A DNA stretch of 64,000 nt from Lysobacter capsici (GTDB taxonomy: Bacteria; Pseudomonadota; Gammaproteobacteria; Xanthomonadales; Xanthomonadaceae). Below the pieces are notes generated by a model. The model saw only the letters and a program-made list of their open reading frames with translations, ran no database searches and was not told the origin of the DNA. The first letter of the stretch is position 1, and each line of letters begins with the position of its first letter. Below are positions 27,895 through 35,974 of the stretch, piece after piece. The stretch spans positions 1,116,001 to 1,180,000 of the forward strand of contig NZ_CP094357.1 in NCBI RefSeq assembly GCF_014779555.2, in the 5' to 3' direction. Position numbers and translations under genes: made by a program.

Positions 27895-28773
27895 CTACTG
27901 CAGCAGCGATTCCAGCTGCATCGCCGCGACCCGCAGTTGCGGCAGCAATTCGGTTTCCAGCTTGCGCAGCGTCGCCTGCGCGGAGGAGGTGCCGATGTTG
28001 ATCGCGGCGACGACTTCGCCCTTGGCCGAACGCACCGGTACCGCGACCGAACGCAGGCCCAGTTCCAGTTCCTGGTCGACGATGCAGTAGCCGCTGCGCC
28101 GCGCTTTCTCCAGCAGCGTGCGCAGGCGCGCGCGTTCGACCACGGTGCGGTCGGTGCGCGGCCGCATCGCCACGCGCGCCAGATAGGTTTCCAGCTCGGC
28201 CTCGGGCAGGTGCGCCAGCAACATCCGCCCCAGCGACGAGCAATAGGCCGGAATCCGGCTGCCCGGATGCAGGCCGACCGAAATGATCCGCACGGTCTGC
28301 GCGCGCGCGACGTACAGCGCCTCGTCTTCGTCGAGCACGCCGAGCGAACACGACTCCTGCACCCGGTCGCGCAATGCGTCGAGCACCGGTTGCGCCATCT
28401 GCGCCAGCGTCGCCGACGACAGGTAGGCGTTGCCGATGCCGAGCACGCGTGGTTGCAGGCAATAGCCGCCGTCGGTCTCCGACACGTAGCCCAGCCGCAG
28501 CATCGTGTACAGCGCGCGCCGCACCGCCGCGCGCGGAATGCCGATCTGCAGGCTGATCTGCGACACGCTCAGCACGCGGGTGTGGCCGGTGAATGCGCGC
28601 AGCACCGCGAGCCCGCGCGCGAACGAGGTCATGAAGTCGGGATCGCCCTCGCATTGCTCGATGGTTTCGATGATGCGACGCACCGCGCTGGAGCCCATCG
28701 GCGGCGCGGACGGCTTTGGACCGCGAACCGTCACGCCGGCGCTTGATGCGGATTTTCTGCGTTCTTTTTGCAT
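27895..28773 (-). CDS. pcaR: IclR-family regulator of the beta-ketoadipate pathway (PcaR/PobR type)
   Basis: A 292-residue transcription factor. After a basic N-terminal extension of about 45 residues comes the winged helix (FARGLAVLRAFTGHTRVLSVSQISLQIGIPRAAVRRALYTMLRLGYV, about residues 51-97). The IclR effector domain follows (DALYVARAQTVRIISVGLHPGSRIPAYCSSLGRMLLA; DQELELGLRSVAVPV). That effector text is typical of PcaR, PcaU and PobR, which respond to 3-oxoadipate, protocatechuate or 4-hydroxybenzoate. It is divergent from pcaI with a palindromic site in between. No pobR-like AraC gene is near pobA, so this one regulator may control the whole cluster. Confidence 0.88.
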   Translation of the reverse strand: MQKERRKSASSAGVTVRGPKPSAPPMGSSAVRRIIETIEQCEGDPDFMTSFARGLAVLRAFTGHTRVLSVSQISLQIGIPRAAVRRALYTMLRLGYVSETDGGYCLQPRVLGIGNAYLSSATLAQMAQPVLDALRDRVQESCSLGVLDEDEALYVARAQTVRIISVGLHPGSRIPAYCSSLGRMLLAHLPEAELETYLARVAMRPRTDRTVVERARLRTLLEKARRSGYCIVDQELELGLRSVAVPVRSAKGEVVAAINIGTSSAQATLRKLETELLPQLRVAAMQLESLLQ

Positions 28774-28819
28774 GCTCAGATCACTGTTGTTGCGAGGGAA
28801 AAACCGGTGGTTTCGCAGC

Positions 28820-28836
28820 TGTCCGGTAATCGCACA
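28820..28836. promoter_or_regulatory. Putative PcaR operator 2 (pcaR-pcaI gap)
   Basis: TGTCCGGTAATCGCACA, 16 of 17 bases identical to operator 1 and one mismatch from a perfect palindrome. It lies between the divergent pcaR and pcaI starts, where it could control both. An AT-richer stretch with TTCGATATTCGAT follows on the pcaI side. Confidence 0.7.
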
Positions 28837-28975
28837 GTAATTCGATATTCGATCTTGAATGCTGCGCTGCGATCAACCTAGCGTCTATCGCGTCGAAGCG
28901 CCACCGACGAAACATTCATGTCGGCGCCGCAAGTCGTCATCGCAATTCGTCGTCGCAACAGGAACCTCACCGCGC

Positions 28976-29836
28976 ATGGCCGATATCCTCGAACTCAGCG
29001 AAGCGATCGCAACGCACGTGCAAGACGGCGATTTCGTCGCGCTGGAGGGATTCACCCATCTGATTCCGTTCGCCGCCGGCCACGAACTGATCCGTCAGCG
29101 CCGCCGCGACCTGACCTTGGTGCGGATGACGCCGGATCTGATCTACGACCAGCTCATCGGCGCCGGCTGCGCGAGCAAATTGATCTATTCGTGGGGCGGC
29201 AATCCCGGGGTGGGATCGCTGCATCGCCTGCGCGACGCGGTGGAGCAGCAGTGGCCGCGGCCGCTGCAGACGCAGGAGCACAGCCACGCCGACCTCGCCA
29301 ACGCCTATGTCGCCGGCGCGGCCGGATTGCCGTTCGCGGTGCTGCGCGCTTACGCCGGCTCCGACCTGCCCAAGGTCAATCCGCGCATCCGCTTCATCGA
29401 GTGTCCGTTCACCGGCGAATCGCTGGCGGCGGTGCCGGCGTTGCGCCCGGATGTCGCGGTGATCCACGCGCAGAAGGCCGACCGTCGCGGCAACGTGCTG
29501 CTATGGGGAATTCTCGGCGTGCAGAAGGAAGCCGCGCTCGCCGCCAGGCGGGTGATCGTGACGGTGGAGGAGATCGTCGACGATCTGCAGGCATGGCCGA
29601 ACGCCTGCATTCTTCCGGCCTGGACCGTCAGCGCGGTATGCCATGTGCCCGGCGGCGCCGCGCCTTCGTACGCGCTCGGCTACTACCCGCGCGACAACCG
29701 CTTCTACAACGCCTGGGACGCGATCGCGCGCGATCGCGACCGGTTCGCGCAATGGATCCAGCGTCACGTGCTGGAGACCGAGGACTTCGCCGGCTTTCGC
29801 CGGGCGCTGGATCGATCGTCGCGGGAGGCCGCATGA
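28976..29836 (+). CDS. pcaI: 3-oxoadipate CoA-transferase subunit A
   Basis: With PcaJ, transfers CoA from succinyl-CoA to 3-oxoadipate. The 286-residue protein starts LSEAIATHVQDGDFVALEGFTHLIPFAAGHELIRQ. It contains KLIYSWGGNPGVGSLHRLRDAVE and PDVAVIHAQKADRRGNVLLWGILGVQKEAALAARRVIVTVEEIVDD, characteristic of CoA-transferase family I alpha subunits. At 286 residues it belongs to the longer CatI-like (glutaconate-transferase-related) type rather than the short 230-residue Pseudomonas PcaI. The ATG is preceded by AGGAA, and the stop overlaps pcaJ. First gene of the pca operon. Confidence 0.9.
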   Translation: MADILELSEAIATHVQDGDFVALEGFTHLIPFAAGHELIRQRRRDLTLVRMTPDLIYDQLIGAGCASKLIYSWGGNPGVGSLHRLRDAVEQQWPRPLQTQEHSHADLANAYVAGAAGLPFAVLRAYAGSDLPKVNPRIRFIECPFTGESLAAVPALRPDVAVIHAQKADRRGNVLLWGILGVQKEAALAARRVIVTVEEIVDDLQAWPNACILPAWTVSAVCHVPGGAAPSYALGYYPRDNRFYNAWDAIARDRDRFAQWIQRHVLETEDFAGFRRALDRSSREAA

Positions 29837-30624
29837 ACGCGCCGGCTTTCAGCACCGACGAGATGATGACGGTGACCGCGGCGCGGCGCCTGGCCGACGG
29901 CGCGGTGTGTTTCGTCGGCATCGGCCTGCCTTCGACCGCGGCCAATCTGGCCCGGCTCACCCACGCGCCGCGGGCCGTATTGATTTACGAATCCGGTCCG
30001 ATCGGCACCCGCCCGGACGTGCTGCCGTTGTCGATCGGCGACGGCGAACTGGCGCAGACCGCCGACACGGTGGTCGCCACGCCGGAAATTTTTCGCTACT
30101 GGCTGCAAGGCGGACGGGTCGACGTCGGATTTCTCGGCACCGCGCAGATCGATCGTTACGCCAATCTCAACACCACGGTGATCGGCGATTACCACGCGCC
30201 GAAGGTGCGTCTGCCCGGCGCCGGCGGCGCGCCGGAAATCGCCGCCAACGCGCGCGAGGTGCTGGTGATCGTCAAGCAATCGCGACGCAGTTTCGTCGAC
30301 AGGCTGGATTTCGTGACCTCGGTCGGGCACGGCGAGGGCGGCGATCATCGCGAACGCCTGCGCTTGCCGGGGCGGGGGCCGGTCGCGGTGATCACCGATC
30401 TGTGCGTGCTGGAACCCGATCCGCGCACGCGCGAGTTGACCGTGGTGAGCCTGCATCCGGGCGTGAGCCGCGAACAGGTCGCGCAGGCGACCGGCTGGCC
30501 GCTGCGTTTCGCCGACGCGCTGGTCGAAACCGCGAGCCCGCGAGCGCAGGAACTGGCGACGCTGCGCGACTTGCATGCGCGTACCGCGCAGGCGCACGGC
30601 GGACCATCGGGAGCGGACGCATGA
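29833..30624 (+). CDS. pcaJ: 3-oxoadipate CoA-transferase subunit B
   Basis: Beta subunit of the CoA-transferase, 263 residues. The segment AVLIYESGPIGTRPDVLPLSIGDGELAQTAD contains the glutamate expected to carry the CoA thioester, in YESGPIG. GFLGTAQIDRYANLNTTVIGDYHAPKVRLPGAGGAPEIA is also typical of the family. It overlaps pcaI by ATGA and its own stop overlaps pcaF, consistent with a stoichiometric, coupled pair. With pcaI it supplies 3-oxoadipyl-CoA to the PcaF thiolase encoded next. Confidence 0.9.
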   Translation: MNAPAFSTDEMMTVTAARRLADGAVCFVGIGLPSTAANLARLTHAPRAVLIYESGPIGTRPDVLPLSIGDGELAQTADTVVATPEIFRYWLQGGRVDVGFLGTAQIDRYANLNTTVIGDYHAPKVRLPGAGGAPEIAANAREVLVIVKQSRRSFVDRLDFVTSVGHGEGGDHRERLRLPGRGPVAVITDLCVLEPDPRTRELTVVSLHPGVSREQVAQATGWPLRFADALVETASPRAQELATLRDLHARTAQAHGGPSGADA

Positions 30625-31829
30625 GCGCGGTGTTTCTCTGCGACGGCGTGCGTACGCCGATCGGCCGCTACGGCGGCGCCCTGGCCGCAGTGCGCGCCGA
30701 CGACTTGGGCGCGATCCCCTTGCGCGCGCTGATGGCGCGGCATCCCGGACTGGACTGGCAGGCCTTGGACGAAATCTGGCTGGGCTGCGCCAATCAGGCC
30801 GGCGAAGACAATCGCAACGTCGCGCGCATGAGCGCGCTGCTGGCCGGTCTGCCTTGGCATGCGCCGGCCTGCACGCTCAATCGCCTGTGCGGTTCGGGCC
30901 TGGACGCGATCGGCACCGCCGCGCGCGCGATCGCGGCGGGGCAGATCGATCTGGCCATCGCCGGCGGGGTGGAGTCGATGTCGCGCGCGCCGTACGTGAT
31001 GGGCAAGGCGGCCGGCGCCTACGGCCGCGAGCAACGCATCGAGGACACCACGATGGGCTGGCGTTTCGTCAATCCGGCCTTGCGCGCGCAGTACGGCGTG
31101 GAAACCATGCCCGAGACCGCCGAGAACGTCGCCGAAGTGTTCGGCATTTCCCGCGCCGATCAGGATGCGTTCGCGCTGCGCAGCCAGCAACGCGCCGCGC
31201 GCGCGCGGGCGGCGGGTTATTTCGAGCAGGAGATCGTCGCGGTGGAGGTGGCCGGGCGCAAGGGCGAGATCGTGCGCGTGCAGCACGACGAGCAGCCGCG
31301 TCCGCAGACCACGCTGCAGGCGCTGTCGTCATTGAAGACGCCGTTCCGCGATCCGGGCACGGTCACCGCCGGCAACGCATCGGGCATCAACGACGGCGCC
31401 GCGGCCATGCTGCTCGCCTCGGAGGCCGCGCTGGCGCGCCATGGCCTGCGTCCGCGCGCGCGCGTGCTCGGGCAGGCGACCGCCGGAGTCGAGCCGCGGC
31501 TGATGGGCGTCGGTCCGGTGCCGGCGGTGCGCAAGCTGCTGGCGCGGCTGGATCTGGGCATCGGCGATTTCGACACCATCGAACTCAACGAAGCCTTCGC
31601 CAGCCAGGCGCTGGCCAGCCTGCGCCAACTCGGTCTGGCCGACGACGCCGCGCACGTCAACAGCAACGGCGGCGCGATCGCGCTCGGCCATCCGTTGGGC
31701 ATGAGCGGCGCGCGACTGGCGCTGACCGCGGCGCGCCAGCTCGAACTCAGCGGCGGGCGGCGCGCGTTGGTCAGCATGTGCATCGGCGTCGGTCAGGGCA
31801 TCGCGCTGGCCCTGGAGCGCGTGTCGTGA
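30621..31829 (+). CDS. pcaF: 3-oxoadipyl-CoA thiolase
   Basis: Cleaves 3-oxoadipyl-CoA to succinyl-CoA and acetyl-CoA, the last step of the pathway. The 402-residue protein has the thiolase nucleophile motif LNRLCGSGLDAIGTAARAI (Cys near residue 92). It also has GGVESMSRAPYV, the TAGNASGINDGAAAMLLAS loop, NEAFASQAL, and the two catalytic segments GGAIALGHPLGMSGARL (His) and the C-terminal region SMCIGVGQGIALALE (Cys). The EDTTMGWRFVNP segment is the PcaF/PaaJ type. Coupled to pcaJ by ATGA. A 61-bp gap separates it from pcaH. Confidence 0.95.
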   Translation: MSAVFLCDGVRTPIGRYGGALAAVRADDLGAIPLRALMARHPGLDWQALDEIWLGCANQAGEDNRNVARMSALLAGLPWHAPACTLNRLCGSGLDAIGTAARAIAAGQIDLAIAGGVESMSRAPYVMGKAAGAYGREQRIEDTTMGWRFVNPALRAQYGVETMPETAENVAEVFGISRADQDAFALRSQQRAARARAAGYFEQEIVAVEVAGRKGEIVRVQHDEQPRPQTTLQALSSLKTPFRDPGTVTAGNASGINDGAAAMLLASEAALARHGLRPRARVLGQATAGVEPRLMGVGPVPAVRKLLARLDLGIGDFDTIELNEAFASQALASLRQLGLADDAAHVNSNGGAIALGHPLGMSGARLALTAARQLELSGGRRALVSMCIGVGQGIALALERVS

Positions 31830-31890
31830 CGCGCCGTCGCCGCTTCGCGGCCGGTGTGTGCGTACCCCTCGTTTTCGCCAAGGTGATCCG

Positions 31891-32595
31891 ATGAAACCCA
31901 TCGCCGGTTTTCGCCGTCCGCTGTGCAATACCCAGCCGGACTTCATCCATGCGCCGTACCAGTCCAGCGTGCTGCGCGGCCCGCGGCAGGCGCCGATCGC
32001 GATCGTCCCGGGCCTGAGCGAGGTGACCGGCCCGGACTTCTCCCGGCTGGCGCTGGGCGAACACGAGCACGATCTGACCCGCGGCCATGCCGGCGAGCCG
32101 CTCGGCGAGCGCATCGTCGTGTCCGGCCGCGTGCTCGACGAAAACGGCCGGCCGGTGCGGCGCGGCCTGATCGAAATGTGGCAGGCCAACGCATCGGGCC
32201 GCTACCTGCACGCGCGCGACCAACACGACGCGCCGCTGGATCCCAACTTCAGCGGCGCCGGCCGCGCCCTGACCGACGATCAAGGCCGCTATCGCTTCAT
32301 CACCGTCAAGCCCGGCGCGTATCCGTGGCGCAACCACTACAACGCGTGGCGGCCGGCGCATCTGCACTTCTCGTTGTTCGGCGCGAGCTTCGGCACCCGT
32401 CTGGTCACGCAGATGTATTTCCCCGGCGATCCGTTGCTCGAATTCGATCCGATCTACCACTGCGTGGCCGATGCGCAGGCGCGTCAACGCATGGTCGCCC
32501 AGCTCGATTGGGAGAACGCGATCAACGAATACGCGCTGGCTTATCGCTTCGACATCGTTGTGCGCGGCCGTCATCAGACCCCATGGGAGCGTTGA
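31891..32595 (+). CDS. pcaH: Protocatechuate 3,4-dioxygenase beta subunit
   Basis: Catalytic, iron(III)-binding subunit of the intradiol dioxygenase that opens protocatechuate to 3-carboxy-cis,cis-muconate. The 234-residue protein shows RGLIEMWQANASGRYLHARDQHDAPLDPNF and RYRFITVKPGAYPWRNHYNAWRPAHLHFSLFG. The latter holds a Tyr and both His ligands of the iron site (HYNAWRPAHLHF). The N-terminal RPLCNTQPDFIHAPYQSSVLR is typical of PcaH. The ATG has AAGGTG before it. Paired with pcaG 25 bp downstream. Confidence 0.95.
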   Translation: MKPIAGFRRPLCNTQPDFIHAPYQSSVLRGPRQAPIAIVPGLSEVTGPDFSRLALGEHEHDLTRGHAGEPLGERIVVSGRVLDENGRPVRRGLIEMWQANASGRYLHARDQHDAPLDPNFSGAGRALTDDQGRYRFITVKPGAYPWRNHYNAWRPAHLHFSLFGASFGTRLVTQMYFPGDPLLEFDPIYHCVADAQARQRMVAQLDWENAINEYALAYRFDIVVRGRHQTPWER

Positions 32596-32620
32596 GCATG
32601 CGCATCGGGAGAGCGTTCGC

Positions 32621-33184
32621 ATGAGTTTCCGTCAGACCCCGTCGCAGACCGTGGGGCCGTTCTTCCTGATCGGCCTGGCCGCCGGCGTGCGCGCCGACCT
32701 CAGCGCCGGCGCCGACGGCGAACGCATCGAGATCCGCGGACAGGTACTTGACGGTGCGGGCGAGCCGGTGATCGACGCGGTGATCGAAACCTGGCAGGCC
32801 TGCGCGCACGGCCACTACCCGCACCCCGAGGATCCCGGCGCGCACCAGGCCTGCGCCGGCTTCGACGGATTCGGCCGGGTCGTCACCGACGAACACGGTC
32901 GCTTCGCCCTGGTCACGGTCAAGCCCGGCCGCGTGGCCGACCTCGCCGGTGGCCTGCAGGCGCCGCATCTGGGCGTCAATGTGCTGATGCGCGGCTTGTT
33001 GAAACAGGCCGGCACGCGGCTGTACTTCGGCGACGAGGCCGCGGCCAATGCCGAGGATGCGGTCCTCGCGTCGGTGCCGGCGGCGCGCCGCGCGAGCGTG
33101 ATCAGCCGGGTCGACGCCGACGGCGTCCACCATTGGGACATCCACATGCAGGGCGAGCGCGAAACCGCGTTCTTCGCATTCTGA
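32621..33184 (+). CDS. pcaG: Protocatechuate 3,4-dioxygenase alpha subunit
   Basis: Structural partner of PcaH, 187 residues, starting with the diagnostic TPSQTVGPFFLIGL. It shares the intradiol dioxygenase beta-sandwich (DAVIETWQACAHGHYPHPEDPG; FGRVVTDEHGRFALVTVKPG) but lacks the HxH ligand pair, as expected for alpha subunits. The end is VDADGVHHWDIHMQGERETAFFAF, also typical. Start selected at the first codon before the conserved text. Confidence 0.94.
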   Translation: MSFRQTPSQTVGPFFLIGLAAGVRADLSAGADGERIEIRGQVLDGAGEPVIDAVIETWQACAHGHYPHPEDPGAHQACAGFDGFGRVVTDEHGRFALVTVKPGRVADLAGGLQAPHLGVNVLMRGLLKQAGTRLYFGDEAAANAEDAVLASVPAARRASVISRVDADGVHHWDIHMQGERETAFFAF

Positions 33185-33204
33185 GCCGGCCGCCGAGACC
33201 GCCC

Positions 33205-34566
33205 ATGCCGACGCCCGAAACCTCATCCTTGCAACCGTTGTTCGACGAAGCGCGGATGCGCCGCGTGTTCGACGATCGCGCGCGCGCGCAGGGCATGCTC
33301 GATTTCGAGGCGGCGCTGGCGTCGGCGCAGGCGCGCGCGGGCTTGTTCCCGCCGTCGCTGGCGGCGACGATCGGCGCGGCCTGCGACGCGGGCCGTTACG
33401 ATCTCGACGCGCTGGCCGCGGGCGCGGCCGGCGACGGCAATCTCGCCATCGGCCTGGTCAAGGCGCTGACTCGCGAGGTGGCCGCGCAGGACGATCCGAG
33501 CGCTGGCGAAGCCTCGATGCAGGTGCATCGCGGCGCCACCAGCCAGGATGCGATCGACACCGGCTGCGTGCTGCAGATACGCGCGAGCCTGAGCTTGATC
33601 GAAACCGAACTCGACGCGGCGATCGTCGCGCTGGCGGCGCTGGCGCGCGCGCACCGGCGCAGCGTGATGCCCGGCCGCACCTGGCTGCAGCAGGCGGTGC
33701 CGATCAGCTTCGGCCTGAAGGCCGCCGGCTGGCTCGATGGCCTGCTGTACGCGCGCGAGCGTTTGCGCGAACTGCGCGCGCACGTGCTGGCGCTGCAATT
33801 CGGCGGCGCGGCCGGCTCGCTGTCGGCGCTGGGCGGCGACGGCCTGCGCGTGGCGGGCTATCTGGCCGAAGAATTGAATCTGGCCTTGCCGGCGATGCCG
33901 TGGCACGCCCAGCGCGGGCGCATGGTCGAGACCGGCGCCTGGCTGGCGTTGCTGATCGGCTCCCTGGGCAAGATCGCGCGCGACCTGAGCCTGCTGATGC
34001 AGAACGAAGTCGGCGAGGCGTTCGAGCCGGCCGCGCCCGGCCGCGGCGGCTCGTCGGCGATGCCGCACAAACGCAATCCGGTGGCCTGCGCGGTGGCGAT
34101 CGCCGCGGCCACGCGCGCGCCCGGGCTGGTGTCGACGCTGTATGCGGCGATGCCGCAGGAGCACGAGCGCGGCCTCGGCGGCTGGCTGGCCGAATGGGAC
34201 ACGCTGCCGGAACTGTTCGGGCTCGCCGCCGGCAGCCTGGCGCAGCTGCGGCCGGTGCTGGAAGGGTTGCAGGTTGACGTCGCGACGATGCGCGCGCACT
34301 GCGTCGACGGCCTGGGTTTGATCTATGCCGAAGCGGTCGCGACCGCGTTGTCGGCGCGGCTGGGACGCGGCGAGGCGCACGCGCGGGTGCAGGCGGCCTG
34401 CGCGCGCGCGCTCGAACTGCGGCGGCCGCTGCGCGAGGTGCTCGCGCACGACGCGCAACTGCGGCGCTGGCTCGGTGAGGAGCGCCTGGCGGCGTTGTTC
34501 GATCCGCAGGCCTGCCTGGGCGCCAACGATGTCTTGATCGATCGCGTGCTGGCGCGACTGGACTGA
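33205..34566 (+). CDS. pcaB: 3-carboxy-cis,cis-muconate cycloisomerase
   Basis: Lactonises the PcaHG product to 4-carboxymuconolactone. The 453-residue protein belongs to the fumarase/aspartase superfamily. The N-terminal LQPLFDEARMRRVFDDRARAQGMLDFEAALASAQA and the HRGATSQDAIDTG block match the family, as does the signature GRGGSSAMPHKRNPVACAVAIA (about residues 279-300) with the catalytic serine loop. The PGRTWLQQAVPISFGLKAAGW segment is specific to PcaB. Length is normal. It sits between pcaG and the pcaL fusion with short gaps. Confidence 0.95.
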   Translation: MPTPETSSLQPLFDEARMRRVFDDRARAQGMLDFEAALASAQARAGLFPPSLAATIGAACDAGRYDLDALAAGAAGDGNLAIGLVKALTREVAAQDDPSAGEASMQVHRGATSQDAIDTGCVLQIRASLSLIETELDAAIVALAALARAHRRSVMPGRTWLQQAVPISFGLKAAGWLDGLLYARERLRELRAHVLALQFGGAAGSLSALGGDGLRVAGYLAEELNLALPAMPWHAQRGRMVETGAWLALLIGSLGKIARDLSLLMQNEVGEAFEPAAPGRGGSSAMPHKRNPVACAVAIAAATRAPGLVSTLYAAMPQEHERGLGGWLAEWDTLPELFGLAAGSLAQLRPVLEGLQVDVATMRAHCVDGLGLIYAEAVATALSARLGRGEAHARVQAACARALELRRPLREVLAHDAQLRRWLGEERLAALFDPQACLGANDVLIDRVLARLD

Positions 34567-34569
34567 ACG

Positions 34570-35886
34570 ATGAATCCGACCACGCTGTCCGATCCGATCG
34601 ACTCATCGCCGCGCGCCGACGGTTCGGCGATCGTCTTCGCCCACGGCATCGGCCAGCGTTACCGGTTCGACGGCCCGGAGCATGCGCCGGTGCTGGTGCT
34701 GTGCAACTCGCTCGGCACCGGCCTGGAGATGTGGGACGAGGTGATTCCGGCGCTGGCCGCGAGCCTGCGCGTGCTGCGCTACGACATCCGCGGCCACGGC
34801 AGCAGCGCGGACGGCGACGGCGACGTTGCGCCGGCCGGCATCGAAAGCTTCGGCCGCGACCTGCTGGGGTTGATGGACGCGCTGTCGATCGAGCGCGCTC
34901 ACGTCTGCGGCCTGTCGATGGGCGGATTGATCGCGCAATGGCTGGCGATCCACGCGCCGTCGCGGGTGCGGCGCCTGGTGCTGGCCAACACCGCCGCGCG
35001 CATCGGCGATGGCGAACACTGGCGCGAACGCGGCCGCCGGGTGCGTGCCGAGGGTCTGCAGTGGCTGCTCGACAGCACGCCCGCGCGCTGGTTCCGCGCC
35101 GATTACCCGCGGCGCGAACCGGCGCGCGCCGCGCAATTACTGGAACGACTCGCGCGGCAGTCGCCGGTCGGCTATGCCGCCGCCTGCGACGCGATCGGCG
35201 CTACCGACCTGAGCGACCGCCTCGGCGACCTGCACGCGCCGACGCTGTGCATCGCCGGCCGCCACGACCCGGTGACCACGCCGGCCGACGCCGACGCGCT
35301 CGCCGCCGGCATCGCCGGTTCGCGGCGTCTGGATCTGCCGACCTCGCACCTGTCGGCGGTGGAGGCGCCGCAGGCCTTCGCCGCGGCGGTGCTGGATTTC
35401 CTCGGCGCGCCCGCGCCAGGCGCGCATCGCCACGAGGACGAGCGCTACGCCCAGGGCATGCAGCTGCGCCGCGCGGTGCTCGGACACGCGCACGTGGATC
35501 GCAGCCTGGACGGATTGAACGAACACAATCGCGAATTCCAGGACCTCATCACCCGCTACGCCTGGGGCGAGATCTGGACCCGGCCGGGTTTGCCGCGGCA
35601 TACCCGCTCGCTGATCACCGTGGCGATGCTGGTCGCGCTCAATCGCGAAGGCGAGCTGCGCCTGCACCTCGACGCCGCGCGCAACAACGCGGTGAGCCGC
35701 GAGCAACTGCGCGAGGTGCTGTTGCAGACGGCCATCTATTGCGGCGTGCCGGCGGCGAACGCGGCCTTGCATCTGGCCGAACGCGTGTTCGCCGAACAGG
35801 ACGCGGCGGATTCGTCGCATCCGCGCGCGGCGTCGGTCCAGCCCGACGGCGCGGCCACGCCGTACACGCTCAAGCCTCCCGACTAG
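34570..35886 (+). CDS. pcaL: Fused 3-oxoadipate enol-lactonase / 4-carboxymuconolactone decarboxylase
   Basis: A 438-residue fusion of two consecutive pathway enzymes. Residues about 20-280 are an alpha/beta hydrolase (PcaD) with nucleophile elbow GLSMGG (Ser116), Asp near 233 (GRHDPVT) and His260 (SHLSAVEAP). After a short linker (about 281-290), residues about 291-415 are a carboxymuconolactone decarboxylase domain (PcaC): GMQLRRAVLGHAHVDRS and AWGEIWTRPGLPRHTRSLITVAMLVALNREGELRLHL. Such PcaL fusions are known in actinobacteria and some proteobacteria. The decarboxylase acts before the lactonase, so the fusion may channel the unstable enol-lactone. Confidence 0.93.
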   Translation: MNPTTLSDPIDSSPRADGSAIVFAHGIGQRYRFDGPEHAPVLVLCNSLGTGLEMWDEVIPALAASLRVLRYDIRGHGSSADGDGDVAPAGIESFGRDLLGLMDALSIERAHVCGLSMGGLIAQWLAIHAPSRVRRLVLANTAARIGDGEHWRERGRRVRAEGLQWLLDSTPARWFRADYPRREPARAAQLLERLARQSPVGYAAACDAIGATDLSDRLGDLHAPTLCIAGRHDPVTTPADADALAAGIAGSRRLDLPTSHLSAVEAPQAFAAAVLDFLGAPAPGAHRHEDERYAQGMQLRRAVLGHAHVDRSLDGLNEHNREFQDLITRYAWGEIWTRPGLPRHTRSLITVAMLVALNREGELRLHLDAARNNAVSREQLREVLLQTAIYCGVPAANAALHLAERVFAEQDAADSSHPRAASVQPDGAATPYTLKPPD

Positions 35887-35974
35887 CGCCGGCGGCTTCG
35901 AGCCGTCCTTCACTCCCGCACCGCCGCACCACAAGGCGACGCCTCCGGCGTCGTCGTCAGGAGGAGTTTGTCCC

